A DNA stretch of 64,000 nt from Candidatus Symbiopectobacterium sp. 'North America' (GTDB taxonomy: Bacteria > Pseudomonadota > Gammaproteobacteria > Enterobacterales > Enterobacteriaceae): assembly GCF_015762685.1 (NCBI RefSeq), contig NZ_PEHF01000033.1, positions 1 through 64,000 on the forward strand. Direction: 5' to 3'. The translations under genes were made by a program, and so were the position numbers. Shown piece by piece: positions 1 through 9,626 of the stretch. The first letter of the stretch is position 1. Every line of letters starts with the position of its first letter. Under the pieces are notes generated by a model that saw only the letters and a list, made by a program, of their open reading frames with translations, had not been told where the DNA came from and ran no database searches.

Positions 1-29
1 AAGGTACAAGTATAGATAATTATACTTGA

Positions 30-1213
30 TTGAGGGTGTGTGCCACCATGATAGGGGAAGACCCCTTGTTGATCACTCTTTATATCAGCTTGGTGCTCAG
101 GCAAAAAAACCAATCCCTTAAACAAAAACTCCACCAGCGACAAAAAGCCGAGGCGGAAATTAACCGAGTATCAGCCCAATTCCATTCAGTATTAGATGGC
201 CTTCCCTGTGGGGTTATCCTGCTGGATTAATACCTGAAAATAATCTGGCAAAACGGTAAATATCAATGGCTGTTAGCACCAGACAGGCTCGAACAGGCAT
301 ATCCAAAGGTCGCGCTCACACAGCTTATCCAATCAGGGTTTAATGGTGAAGAATCACAATTAATCGAATTTTCTCTCGACAATAAACGCTGGAAACTGAA
401 TTTATACTTGATCTCCAGCAATATGATCTCCTTATTTATCGAAGACTACACCGAACCCTTTGAGTTGAAAAAGGTGAGCGAACTCTCGAGTCGCCTGGCA
501 TCCCTAGGGGAGTTGACTACGGGTATCGCCCACGAAATTAATAATCCCGTGGGGCTCATCAATCAATCCATGAGTCTGATGCAGGATATTATCGACGATA
601 TGAAACGTGCATCGCCGTCCACGACTTCGCAACCGCAGGTGCTGCAACAGGGACTTGAGGAAGCTGAATTATACCAGCCAATCGGTGCAGGAATCGGCTC
701 AGCGCATTGGCAGTATCATCCACGATCTCAAACACTTCTCACGCTACGGACTCAGCAATGTTAAGCCTGTTGCACTCAACCATATTGTCGAAACCGCGCT
801 GCGGTTAACCCATAACAATGTCAAACGGTTGCAGTTGCAGCTCTCACTCCATCCTCAACTTCCTGCGATTAAGGGGGACGAGCTGCAACTCCAGTTGTTA
901 CTTATCAATTTGATCCAGAATGCCTGTCTGGCGATGGACAAAATCCATCCATTGCTGACGATTGAAACCAGAATCGAAGAAGGTCGGGTATACCTTAAAG
1001 TCATCGATAATAGCTCTGGTATGCAGCCTCACATTCAGGCACGTATTCGCGAACCCTTTTTCACCACCCGTCGCGAGCAAGGAGGAACCTGGGCTTGGGC
1101 TTTCGACCACCAATAAAATTCTTGTCGAACACGGAGCCCAGTGGCTTATCCATTCGCAGCCCAATATCGGCACCGAAATGAAAATCTTGTTAGGAATGTG
1201 CAATGAAGCTTAG
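30..1213 (+). pseudogene. Sensor histidine kinase (PAS/NtrB type), broken
   Basis: Membrane-associated sensor kinase that would phosphorylate the response regulator encoded directly downstream. Conceptual repair gives a short hydrophobic segment, a coiled coil, a PAS-like stretch, a HisKA H-box (GIAHEINNP, about 520-550) and a HATPase domain with an N box (LINLIQNAC) and G box. Three lesions are visible: an in-frame TAA at 228-230, a frameshift near 670-673, and an extra T at 1090 that destroys the GTGLGLS box (removing it restores the motif). The frame is also closed upstream by a TGA at 27-29, so the N-terminus is missing or shifted. The last codons overlap the regulator by 11 bp, typical of a co-transcribed pair. 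Family assignment is firm; the signal sensed is unknown. Confidence 0.85.
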
Positions 1214-2590
1214 TCGCAATATTCTCGTTATCGATGATGAAACCCGCTGGTTGCGCACCATCGATATGTTGCTTAATCGGCATATTCCTGAGGCCAAAAC
1301 CTACACCTGCGAAAACAGCCGTCAGGCTTTGCAACTTATCAACGATTTGGATATCGCGCTGGTGCTACTCGATCTCAATATGCCCGCCCTCGACGGTCGG
1401 CAATTACTGAGGGATATTCGCGAGCATGCTCCCTATGTGCGAGTGATCGTATTGACGGGACTCAATGAAACCGAAATCGCTGTAGAGTGCATGAAGCAAG
1501 GTGCCTACGATTTCATTACCAAAACCAGTTCGACCGACCAGCTACTGATAGGCGTGCGCCGCGCCATGGAGATGATTGGGCTGGAACGTCGTTACCATCA
1601 AATTAAAGAGGGTTTCTTTAATCGCATGAATCTGAGTGCGTTCGATAGAATCCTCACAACTGACATCAAAATGCACGACTGCTTTACTTTCGCTGCCGCG
1701 TTGTACGATAGCCACGAGCCTATTTTAATCGAAGGGGAAATAGGCACGGGTAAACACCTGTTTGCGGAGGCGCTGCAACAACAGCTTTGTCCAGAATTAC
1801 CCTTGTTAACGTTGCCACTGGCCGACATCTCGCCGCAGATATTAGAGCAAAAACTGTTTGGGGTTGCCAATCAAGCGGGCTTGCTCGACATGGCAGGCTC
1901 AGGCTTTTTGCTGCTTGGGCATCTCGCGCTAGCGAGTGAGGAAACCCAAAGGGTGCTCACTCAACTGTGCCAACGCAAACGCTATTTTCCACAGGGTTCA
2001 TTACAGGAAACCGCTCTCAAGTGCCGATTATTGTTTAGCACCACCGTGCCGCTGGAGCAGCTCGAGCAAAAGCATTTTTCCCACGGATTGCTCTATTGCC
2101 TGCAACCACAACGCATCAGACTACCGCCGCTCAGGGAACGGACCGCTGATATTGGTTTGTTATTACAGCATTTTAATGAGATGGCCTGCCAGGAGTTAGG
2201 GCGGGATTACCTCGCGCTGCCCCACGATCTCGCGAGCCGGTTGGAGCGTTATGCATTTCCCGGAAATATTGCCGAATTAAAGTCGTTAACTTTTACCGCG
2301 GCGGGGATCAGTAACGGTCAGGAACTGGCGCTCGCGCCTTTTTTAAGGTGTTAGAACAGACTCAACAGATACCTCAAAGTGAACGAATGACTTTTCCAGC
2401 GAATTTGCCCACCATCAGAGAACTCACAGAGCAGCTGATACATGAGGCACTCATTCGCACCAATAACAACCAGAGTGCCGCAGCCAAACTGCTAGGGATA
2501 ACTCAGAGCGCTTTGAGCCGCTGTTTAGGCAATGCGTGCATGAGTAGAGAAACAGGCATCCAAAAACAAAAAGCTAGCGAGAATACATAA
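1203..2590 (+). pseudogene. NtrC-like response regulator, C-terminus frameshifted
   Basis: DNA-binding response regulator partner of the upstream kinase. Receiver domain at residues 1-120 with acidic pair D11/D12, phospho-acceptor D57 (LLDLNMP) and a conserved Lys in ITKTSS. A AAA+ module follows with a Walker A (GEIGTGK), and a Fis-type helix-turn-helix (NQSAAAKLLGITQSALSR) lies at 2448-2525 in another frame. The first frame ends at 2354. Adding one T to the T6 tract at 2339-2344 joins the two frames seamlessly. The AAA+ domain is odd: the GAFTGA loop is absent, and the Walker B region reads SGFLLLGHL with no acidic pair, so it may never have activated sigma-54 polymerase. Confidence 0.85.
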
Positions 2591-2612
2591 TACCAATCGG
2601 TACATTTTTGTG

Positions 2613-2804
2613 TTAATGGCTGAGTTTGAGTTTCATCAACGCTTCTTTGGATAGGCCAGTGGATTTTATTACAATCGCGAGCTCCACACCGTTGTGAAGC
2701 AATTCAGAGGCTATTTTCAACGTAGCCTCACGCTGGCCTTTTTCAACGCCTTTTTCGATGCCCTTCTCGATGCCCTTCTGTTCCAGTTGCTCTGCTATGG
2801 TCAT
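2613..2804 (-). CDS. Candidate internal small Rpn protein (RpnS-like)
   Basis: In-frame internal ATG at codon 246 of the Rpn nuclease gene (starting MTIAEQLEQKG), preceded by GGAG with 8 nt spacing, a good ribosome binding site inside the larger gene. It would yield a 63-residue protein holding the repeat and C-terminal tail without the nuclease domain. Published work on enterobacterial rpn genes describes exactly such intragenic small proteins that bind and block the full-length nuclease; that function here is inferred from position and the visible Shine-Dalgarno sequence. No separate promoter was identified. Confidence 0.55.
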   Translation of the reverse strand: MTIAEQLEQKGIEKGIEKGVEKGQREATLKIASELLHNGVELAIVIKSTGLSKEALMKLKLSH

Positions 2805-3539
2805 CAGTTCATCTCCGTGTTGCGGTACCCGTTGTGCCAACTGTCTTAGATAAGCTTGAGCGTCTATCGCGTTTCCTGCCTGTACCATATAGTTTATCAG
2901 CGATCTGACCTGCTGTCTGGTCATGTTAGTCGTCAGGAAAATGGTTACCAGCATGTCTGTTAGCTCAGACAAATCGCGTTGGCGAATGTGCTTTTGTATC
3001 AGTGTCAACGCGGCTATACTGCGATGCCGCATAATTTCATCATCGGGAATAATCGTCACATCAACTAGCGGAAAATCCTCACTGTACAGCTGTTGGGCCA
3101 ATGCAGGATTGTCAAACAGCTGTAACCAATTGGTGGTGTTCGGACAGGGGCTAGGTTTGCCTGCATAAAACAACATCGGGATCACCAGCGGCAGTTGTTT
3201 ATTTCCAGCATCAAGGTGTCGTTGCATCGCGGCAATAGCGTACCGCATCAGTCGGAATGCCATCTGCTTATCAGGTTTGCTTTGGTGCTCAATTAAAACA
3301 TGAACATAGCCTGCTCCAGCACGGGTCTGTAGGCTGTAAAGCACATCACTGTAATACGCTCTCAGATCATCTTCAACAAACGAGCCGGATTCCAGTTTCA
3401 GCGTAGTAAGATCGCAAAGCGCCAATAACTTTTCAGGCAAATGCAGTTGGATAAAATCCCGCGCAGACTCTGGATACGTAAGAAACTGCTTGAAGGTTGC
3501 ATCGTGGGGGCAGGTGACTTTGTTGTTGGCCTTTTTCAT
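2613..3539 (-). CDS. RpnA-family PD-(D/E)XK nuclease
   Basis: Recombination-promoting nuclease of the RpnA/YhgA family, often labelled putative transposase (Transposase_31/PF04754 family). It begins with the family motif CPHDATFKQFL, and the catalytic PD-(D/E)XK signature is visible as D65 and E84-x-Q86 (VLIEHQSKPD). The 308 aa length is near the family norm and no lesion is seen. The C-terminus carries a KGIEKGIEKGVEKG repeat and a short Leu-rich tail. Members are DNA endonucleases; E. coli Rpn proteins have been linked to phage defence with an inhibitor translated from inside the gene. No inverted repeats or target duplications flank it, so a solitary gene is more likely than an insertion sequence. 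Confidence 0.9.
   Translation of the reverse strand: MKKANNKVTCPHDATFKQFLTYPESARDFIQLHLPEKLLALCDLTTLKLESGSFVEDDLRAYYSDVLYSLQTRAGAGYVHVLIEHQSKPDKQMAFRLMRYAIAAMQRHLDAGNKQLPLVIPMLFYAGKPSPCPNTTNWLQLFDNPALAQQLYSEDFPLVDVTIIPDDEIMRHRSIAALTLIQKHIRQRDLSELTDMLVTIFLTTNMTRQQVRSLINYMVQAGNAIDAQAYLRQLAQRVPQHGDELMTIAEQLEQKGIEKGIEKGVEKGQREATLKIASELLHNGVELAIVIKSTGLSKEALMKLKLSH
2736..2777 (-). repeat. 12-bp tandem repeat in rpn gene
   Basis: Three and a half copies of a 12-bp unit (plus strand GCCTTTTTCAAC, GCCTTTTTCGAT, GCCCTTCTCGAT, GCCCTT) encoding Lys-Gly-Ile/Val-Glu repeats. Unit length is a multiple of three, so copy changes lengthen or shorten the linker without shifting frame. Confidence 0.8.
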
Positions 3540-3835
3540 CAGTGTGGACTCTGAAATTTATCCGCACCAGTTTACTGGCTGTAACCTCTCGCGTTCCTCA
3601 ATACCACCAAGCCATTAATTACTGCCTTCATCTTGCCTGTCTACACGTTATAACTCTCTATAAGAGGCGCTTTCTAAACAGCCGACTTAGTCATCGCGTT
3701 TCAGAGGGGTATCTCCTTTACGCCAAACCACCCCGCGAATGTAGGTTGGTTTGGCAAGGAGGTGATGACAGCGTTTCAGACGTTTTTCATGCTATCAGGC
3801 ACTAAAATGCATCCGCAACGCGACTGGTGGTGCAC
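3540..3835. other. Gene-poor stretch with inverted repeat at 3713-3761
   Basis: No convincing gene. It contains a strong inverted repeat: CTCCTT (3713-3718) and GCCAAACCA (3722-3730) pair with TGGTTTGGC (3747-3755) and AAGGAG (3756-3761), leaving a 3-nt bulge and a 16-nt loop. It lies downstream of the minus-strand gene ending at 3836 and may stabilise or end that transcript, but no U-tract follows on either strand. A short open frame at 3542-3805 has no family features. Confidence 0.5.
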
Positions 3836-4291
3836 CTACTCCATCATAGCGCCATCCAACGCAAGAAACGCCGTTGCTTTTCGATAAGCGTCGTCCATAT
3901 CGTCCGCCAACGTTTTGGGGAACGGCAAGATCTTTTGCACCTTGGGAAACATGGCGCTCAGGCTCTCACGCACTTCAGGCTCAGAGGTCAAATACACATA
4001 ACCCGCGCAGTAATCCCGCAGTTCGTTTTTATATTGCTTCATCCATCGCGATGCCTGCTTCTCTTGTTCATGCGGTTCTCTCTCATGTCCATGCCTTGCC
4101 GGAATCCACGCCAACGCCACGCGCTGCTGCTGCGTCAGAATGTGCGTCAATCCTGCCAGTAACCTGTCCGTGCGATTCGGCATCTCCAATGCGGGAAAGC
4201 GCAGGAATACCACGGGCCAGCGCGAACTGTCGAAAATTTCACTGTCCAGTTGCTCACCGGAATAATGATGTTGTTGGTTCATTTTATTCAT
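3836..4291 (-). CDS. Unknown protein of siderophore locus
   Basis: 151-residue soluble protein, not recognised. It is Gln/His-rich at the start, has no signal peptide or membrane segment, and shows a W-P-V-V-F-L-R-F segment and an acidic C-terminus. Its start overlaps the end of the MFS gene by 8 bp, so it is the last gene of the fecI-fecR-receptor-MFS operon and is presumably expressed with it under Fur and FecI control. A role in handling the imported siderophore is possible but unsupported by any motif. The frame is intact although three of the four upstream operon genes are broken. Confidence 0.6.
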   Translation of the reverse strand: MNKMNQQHHYSGEQLDSEIFDSSRWPVVFLRFPALEMPNRTDRLLAGLTHILTQQQRVALAWIPARHGHEREPHEQEKQASRWMKQYKNELRDYCAGYVYLTSEPEVRESLSAMFPKVQKILPFPKTLADDMDDAYRKATAFLALDGAMME

Positions 4292-5266
4292 CCTTTTCTG
4301 CTATGGGGGCACGCAATAGCCCCGTGATAATCAGTAATGCCAGCGCACCCAATGCGTAGAACCAGGGCCAGCTAATCCAGCTCACCATTTGCGCCCCTGC
4401 AATGGTGGCCAGCGTGCTGGCAAACCGTCCTACGCCGTAAAAAGCAGCGTAATCGGTGGCGGGTTGCGCCCCGCGTGACCACCCCAATATTCTGGCGCTC
4501 AGCGCCACAAAAATGCCGCTCACCGCCGCGCCCACCGCTATCGCTCCCGACATGGCGAGCCACGACTGCACCCGAACAAAACCAGTTGTCATCGCTGCCA
4601 ATGCCAGCAAGGCCAGCGCGGTGAACGTTATTAGCGCACCGGAAAGCCCGCAGCGGCGCATCAACGGCATAGAGATAACGGCGGTGATCAACATGGTGAT
4701 GGGCCCGAGCGTGCCGACGATCCCACCGATCTGCTCTATTGGCACATTGAGATCGAGCAGCATCAGGCGATTCAGTCCCGCAATCGGGAAGATAACGCAG
4801 CACGTTAACGTCAATAGTGTGAGTCGCTTGCGCTGTACCGGGTTACGCAGCAGCGCACTTAGGCTCGCGGCGTCCCGGCGCGTAGCGTTCGGTAGGTCAG
4901 CATGCGGTAGCTCTTTCATTAACAGCAGCACCGGCAATACCAGCAGTAAGAGAGAGGCCGCATAACACAGGAAGATGGCCTTCCAGCCATAGGTGTGAAA
5001 CAACTCGACAAAAGCACCGCCGCCAATCATGGCACCTGTCAATAATGCACCCAGTTTGCAGGCCGCAGCACGCGGTCGCCAGGTTGGGTGAATGCGTTCT
5101 ACCGCCAACCCGTCCAGCGCAATATCCATGGTTGCCATGGTGAATGCCACTGAATTAGCCCCATGGTCATGCCGAAGCCGATGTACAGCGCGCTAATGCC
5201 GAGCAGTGTGGCTAACTGCTCACCCGTGCGCAGTGACTGCGTGTCAGACAGTGTTGCTTGTTCCAT
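4284..5266 (-). pseudogene. MFS siderophore transporter, internal deletion
   Basis: Inner-membrane major facilitator transporter, probably of the siderophore permease type (RhtX/FptX/AmpG-like), moving siderophore between periplasm and cytoplasm. The ATG at 5266 opens an N-terminus ending in a first membrane helix (GISALYIGFGMTMGLIQW). At about 5150 the sequence jumps, out of frame, to a part that normally follows the fourth helix (AFTMATMDIALDGLAVE) and then runs intact to 4284 with about eight helices. Roughly 100 codons are missing at the junction, so this is a deletion rather than a point change. It lies directly after the receptor gene and overlaps the next gene by 8 bp. Confidence 0.8.
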
Positions 5267-7714
5267 CGGTATCGCCAGCGATAAGCCAGTGAGGCATACA
5301 CCACGCGATCGTTGCCATAGTTACAGAAGTTATTGGACAGGCACGTGACATAGCGTTTATCGAACAGGTTATTGACGCTGACCTTGCCGCTTAATCCGTT
5401 AAGCGTTGGCGATCTTTTGCCGAAATCGTAACTGACTGACGCATCGAATACGGTGTAGCTCGGCGCATCCAATCGCGTGGCGTTGGCGGTGTAAACGTTA
5501 GGCGAATATCCCCCCACCTTGCTACCGACATAGCGCACGCCGCTGCCCACGGTAATCCCCTCCAGTACGCCGGAGCGGAAGCGATAATCCGCCCACAACG
5601 AAGGGGTGTAATCCGGAATGCCGATAGGTGCCTGCCCGACATCTGCACCTAATCCTTTAACCACTTCGGCGTTGGTGTAGGTCAAGGCACCGGTCACATT
5701 GATGTTATCCGTAACCGCCATCTTGCTTTCAAACTCAACGCCGCGTGAACGTTGTTCCCCGGTTTGGTAGGTGGTGTAAGGGTTGGCGGAGGTGACGACG
5801 TTACTTTGCGTGATATCAAAATAGACGAGCGTAAACAGCGCATTAAAATGCGTAGGTTAGTATTTTACCCCCCACTTCGCGCTGCTTCGCTGTGGTCGGC
5901 TTAAAGGCGCTGCCGCTGGCATCAGTACCATTGACCGGCAGGAATGACGTGGAGTAGCTGACATAAGGCGCAATCCCCATGTCAAAGTTGTAAATAAGCC
6001 CGAGCTTACCACTCACCGCTTCGTCATCTTGCACGCTACGGGTGTCATTCAGTCGGTTATCGGTTCTGGTTCGAATGGTGTCATAGCGCATACCATCCAC
6101 CAGCGTCCAAAGATCGATATCGATCTGATCCTGCGCGTAAAAACCCGCCTGATTGTTGTGCTGCTTCTGATTGGTGATGCGCGCCAGCGTCAGGTTGGTC
6201 GCTACGCCATATATCGGGTTCAGGAAATCAATGGAGGGTGCACCGCCATAATCCCGAATTTGCGCCCAGTCCGATTGCTGATAATCAAAACCGAACAAGG
6301 CCGTGTGATACAAACGTCCGGTATCAAATTCAGCCTGAAGTTGCAGATCGGATGTCAGACCGCGCAACGTTTCATCCGTCCCCAGCGCGTAACGCGAGAT
6401 AGTATGCCCATCGGCCCCCATACTGGACGTACCTACGCTCTTGGTCACTGTAGAGTGATCGAGATAGCGGAAGTTGTGGCGCACGCTCCAGGTGTCATTG
6501 ATGCGATGCTCAAACTGATATCCCACCATGCTCTGCTTACGATCGAATTGATCAAACGCCGAATCGCCGTCGTTGAAATTACGGGGGATTTGCCCTGCCG
6601 GGCTGGGCCACAGTGAACCGACCGTGGGCAACACGCCGTAGTATCCCCCTTCAGGATCGTGCTGATAGCTCATGTTCAGCGTGAATGAGGTATCGGTATC
6701 GGGGATCCAGGTCAGAGAGGGGGCGACATAGACGCGTTCTTCTTTGGTATTCACTACCTGCGTGTCAGATTTCCGGCCAAGCGCGACAACACGATAAAGC
6801 AACGAGCGGTCATCGTTGAGCGGCCCAGCGGAATCCACACAGAGCTGCATCCGGTTATGGCTGCCGTAGAGCATCTCAACCGCGTGCTGCGGCTCGCTGG
6901 TAGGCACCTTGGAAATCGCATTGATCAACCCGCCAGGCGTCACACCGCCATACAGCGTGGACGATGGGCCTTTGAGGAATTCAATGCGCTCGATACCATA
7001 GGTTTCAATCTGCGGAATGGCATAACCGCCGCCACGCAGTAAACGTAAGCCATCAAGATACTGGTTGCTGTCGGTCGGTGAACCGAAACCACGAACATAA
7101 GGCAAATCATAACGCGATGCCGAGCCGCGAACTTCTGCCGCCACGCCCGACGAATAGCGCAATTCCTGAACCAGACTTTGCGCGCCCTGCGTGTCAGCCT
7201 GTTCGCGGGTAATCACGCTGACCGACTGCGGCGTTCTCATCAGCGGGGTGTTGGTTTTGGTACCAGAGGTGCTGTTGCTGGCAAGATAACCCACTACCGG
7301 ACCCAGTCGGCTATTTCCCTGCGCCTGAACCACCATGGTGTCGGGCGTTCCCCCTGATGCAGTCATCGCTGAAGGAGGCAATACATAAATTTGCACCGTG
7401 GTTGCATTACTAAAGCGGTAGCCCAGCCCGGTGCCATTGAGCAGGGTTACCAACTCCTGTTCTGCGCCCAGCGTGCCACGCACGGGTTTGCCAATGGCGG
7501 CCATTTCCGGCTCTTCACGGAAAACAACGGACAGGCCAGTGATACGCCCAATGTCGTTCACCGCCTGAGTGACTGATTTCGCCGGGAGATTGAAACTGAA
7601 TTGCTGCGCTGCTTGCTGCTCAACCTGCGCTGCGGCGCAGTGCGCACCACTAAAGCTGGTCAATAAAAGGGTGGCGAATACGTAGCCTGCCTGGTGTGCT
7701 CTTTTTTGTTTCAT
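5212..7714 (-). pseudogene. FecA-type TonB-dependent siderophore receptor, broken
   Basis: Outer-membrane ferric-siderophore receptor that signals to FecR/FecI. The N-terminus has a signal peptide, then an STN signalling domain (FSFNLPAKSVTQAVNDIG, about residues 40-115), a plug (TPQSVSVITREQ, YVRGFGSP, IERIEFLKGPSSTLYGG) and a barrel. The first frame stops at 5843 after an extra G in the G6 run at 5868-5873; with five Gs it reads REVGVKYQPTHFNALF except that the Gln codon is TAA (5857-5859). The remainder continues to YASLAYRW, the expected aromatic C-terminus, but the following stop is replaced by CGA (5272-5274), extending translation to 5212 inside the MFS gene. Three independent lesions therefore exist. 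The gene follows fecR and a Fur-box-like site. Confidence 0.88.
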
Positions 7715-7759
7715 TAGAAGGGATCCTTATCTCGTGTCATGAACTGCGAGCGCGTTAAT

Positions 7760-7778
7760 AATAATAATTATCATTTGC
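7760..7778 (-). promoter_or_regulatory. Fur-box-like site before receptor gene
   Basis: Read on the minus strand, GCAAATGATAATTATTATT matches the classical 19-bp Fur consensus at 15 of 19 positions. It lies 46-64 bp upstream of the receptor start, so iron repression of the receptor gene is expected independently of the upstream fecIR promoter. Confidence 0.6.
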
Positions 7779-7875
7779 ACTATCACTACATTCACGAATG
7801 AGAAAACGGATCACTGAACCATGAAAATGAATTTTTTAATCAAAAAAATCACAAGACATTGTAAAATATATTATT

Positions 7876-8850
7876 TTATGGAGAGAGAATCACCAGCCGT
7901 TCAGTGACTTTGTGCATCTGAAACCCGACGCTGGCCTGCAACGACGCCAATGCCGCATCGCTATCCACCAGCGAAAAGCTGCCAGTCACAGTTTGATTGG
8001 CCAACGCAGATGCCGGGATGAGAATACGCCCGGGACGATAGCGTTCCACCTCACGCACCACATCAGACAGCCGAGTACGATAGAACACATAACGTCCTTC
8101 ACGCCACGCCATTTCATCAGCAACATTCACGCTGACAGGTGCATGGGTTCCGCTGGCGCTAAACCATACCTGCTGTCCGGGTTTAAGCATGGTGGGAGTC
8201 ACAGCCCCACCCGCTGTGACCGCAACACTTCCCTTTGCCAGGGTCACCAGAGCAGCAGTATCCATCAAACGTACATCAAATTGCGTACCAAGCACCCGCA
8301 CGTCACCCGCCGCCGTTACCACCACAAAAGGCGTCTGCGACGGCGTGACATCAAAAAAAGCGGCACCGCGCAGCAAATGGACGCGCCGTCCTTGCGGCGT
8401 AAGCTCGACGTTGAACGCGCTATCCGCATCCAGCAATACCCGCGAGCCATCTGCCAGCGTGACGTCTCGACGTTCGCCTTTGCTTGCCACGTGGCTCGCT
8501 GTCGCATTCTGTATCCAGTAGGGATTTTCCAGCCAGAGCATCCCCTTCAACACCAATGCACAGCAGGCGCTGGCCGAAACCAGCCACCGCCTTGCGCGTC
8601 GATGACGTTTTTCCTGCTTGATTGCCGTGAGATAGACCGCCAGCGCGTCAGACTCCTTTTCCGCCAATCGCTTGCCCGGTGCATCGGTTGCCTGCCACAC
8701 CGCCTCGACCGCGCGATATGCTTCATCGTGCGCGGGGTTACTCTGTCGCCACTGATCACAGGCAATTCGCTGAGCGCGCGAAGGATTATCCCGCAGAGAA
8801 ATAAACCGGTCGCGCGCTTGTTCGCGGATCTGCGTCTCAGTCGGTGTCAT
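7876..8850 (-). CDS. fecR: FecR-type anti-sigma/sigma regulator
   Basis: Inner-membrane regulator that senses the siderophore-loaded receptor through its STN domain and activates the FecI sigma factor. The 324 aa frame is intact. Residues 1-85 are the cytosolic sigma-binding part with the conserved Trp-rich W..S.P.H..A... pattern (DQWRQSNPAHDEAYRAVEAVW); a single membrane helix spans about 89-107, and the periplasmic FecR domain follows (GERRDVTLADGSRVLLDADS, VLGTQFDV). It starts inside the 3' end of the fecI pseudogene (14 bp overlap). With both partners disrupted it is probably an orphan. The name denotes the family only, not dicitrate specificity. Confidence 0.9.
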   Translation of the reverse strand: MTPTETQIREQARDRFISLRDNPSRAQRIACDQWRQSNPAHDEAYRAVEAVWQATDAPGKRLAEKESDALAVYLTAIKQEKRHRRARRWLVSASACCALVLKGMLWLENPYWIQNATASHVASKGERRDVTLADGSRVLLDADSAFNVELTPQGRRVHLLRGAAFFDVTPSQTPFVVVTAAGDVRVLGTQFDVRLMDTAALVTLAKGSVAVTAGGAVTPTMLKPGQQVWFSASGTHAPVSVNVADEMAWREGRYVFYRTRLSDVVREVERYRPGRILIPASALANQTVTGSFSLVDSDAALASLQASVGFQMHKVTERLVILSP

Positions 8851-9351
8851 CGTGCTGGCCTCCTATGCGCGCTTCGCAGGCAGCTACAGCCCGCGCCATG
8901 TGTTTTGCCACCGCTCGTGATGAAATCTCCATCACCGCAGCAATTTCCGAGAAACTGCGACCATGAACCCGATTGAGCAAAAAGATATGCCGCGTTTTTG
9001 CGGTAAGGCAGCCAGGATTTCATCAATATGATGGATGTTCTGCTGTGCGGATACAATGTCTTGCGGCGACTCGGCTTCCTCAGCGTAGTGCTCGGGCAGC
9101 ACGCCCTGAAGATAGTCCGCTTTGGTTTTTTCCGCTCGCAAATGGTCAATTGCCGCATTGCGGGCACAGCGGGTGAGATAGGCAGCAGAGTCACCTTTCA
9201 ACTCAATCGCCTTTTCCCACAAGCGCAGAAAAATATCCTGCACCAAGTCACTGGCAATATTACGGCACCCCACCCGACGCCGGATCTGCCGTTCCAGGCG
9301 TTCATGCTTTGTGAGGTATAGCGCGGCGAGATCCTTGCTTTTGTCGGTCAT
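8837..9351 (-). pseudogene. fecI: FecI-type ECF sigma factor, frameshifted
   Basis: Extracytoplasmic-function sigma factor for the receptor operon. ATG at 9351 opens sigma region 2 (LVQDIFLRLWEK, YLTRCARNAAIDHLR). In region 4 the frame breaks at the A5 run on the minus strand (plus-strand T5 at 8995-8999): with six As it reads LPQKTRHIFLLNRVHGRSFSEIA and continues through the helix-turn-helix to a TGA at 8837-8839. As written, the product lacks region 4.2 and could not recognise a -35 element. The repaired end overlaps fecR by 14 bp, the usual arrangement. A longer start at 9546 is unlikely because the family begins near the chosen ATG. Confidence 0.88.
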
Positions 9352-9477
9352 GACGTCGAGCCTCGAACGGTAGTAAAAACAGTTCCGAACCGCGCAAGGA
9401 TCCTGTGCAACAACGCGGGAAGAATGGGCTGAACGGACGGCAATTATTGCTGATGTTATCAATCGTTTCCAGCAAAT

Positions 9478-9496
9478 AAAAATGATAATCAATGTA
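9478..9496. promoter_or_regulatory. Fur-box-like site upstream of fecI
   Basis: AAAAATGATAATCAATGTA matches the 19-bp Fur consensus at 14 of 19 positions, including the uninterrupted core AATGATAATCA. It lies in the 275-bp divergent region between fecI and cbpA, 127 bp before the fecI start, as expected for iron control of fecIR. Confidence 0.55.
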
Positions 9497-9626
9497 TTAC
9501 GTTTAGTACGGTTATCGCTCGGGTGGCTTGCAGTGGAGATATGCATTGCATGGGATTATCCTACACTTAGTGGTGAAAACACGCACAGGAATCCCATTTA
9601 CCTATTAAATGACGCGAGATTACGTT

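Noticed and set aside
2613-3539. Insertion sequence (gene is often labelled transposase)
   Set aside because: No terminal inverted repeats or target duplication; the family is a solitary nuclease.
3542-3805. 87-codon open frame
   Set aside because: No start signal, no family features; spans the inverted repeat.
6029-6616. 195-codon plus-strand frame
   Set aside because: Antisense to the TonB receptor barrel; no motifs.
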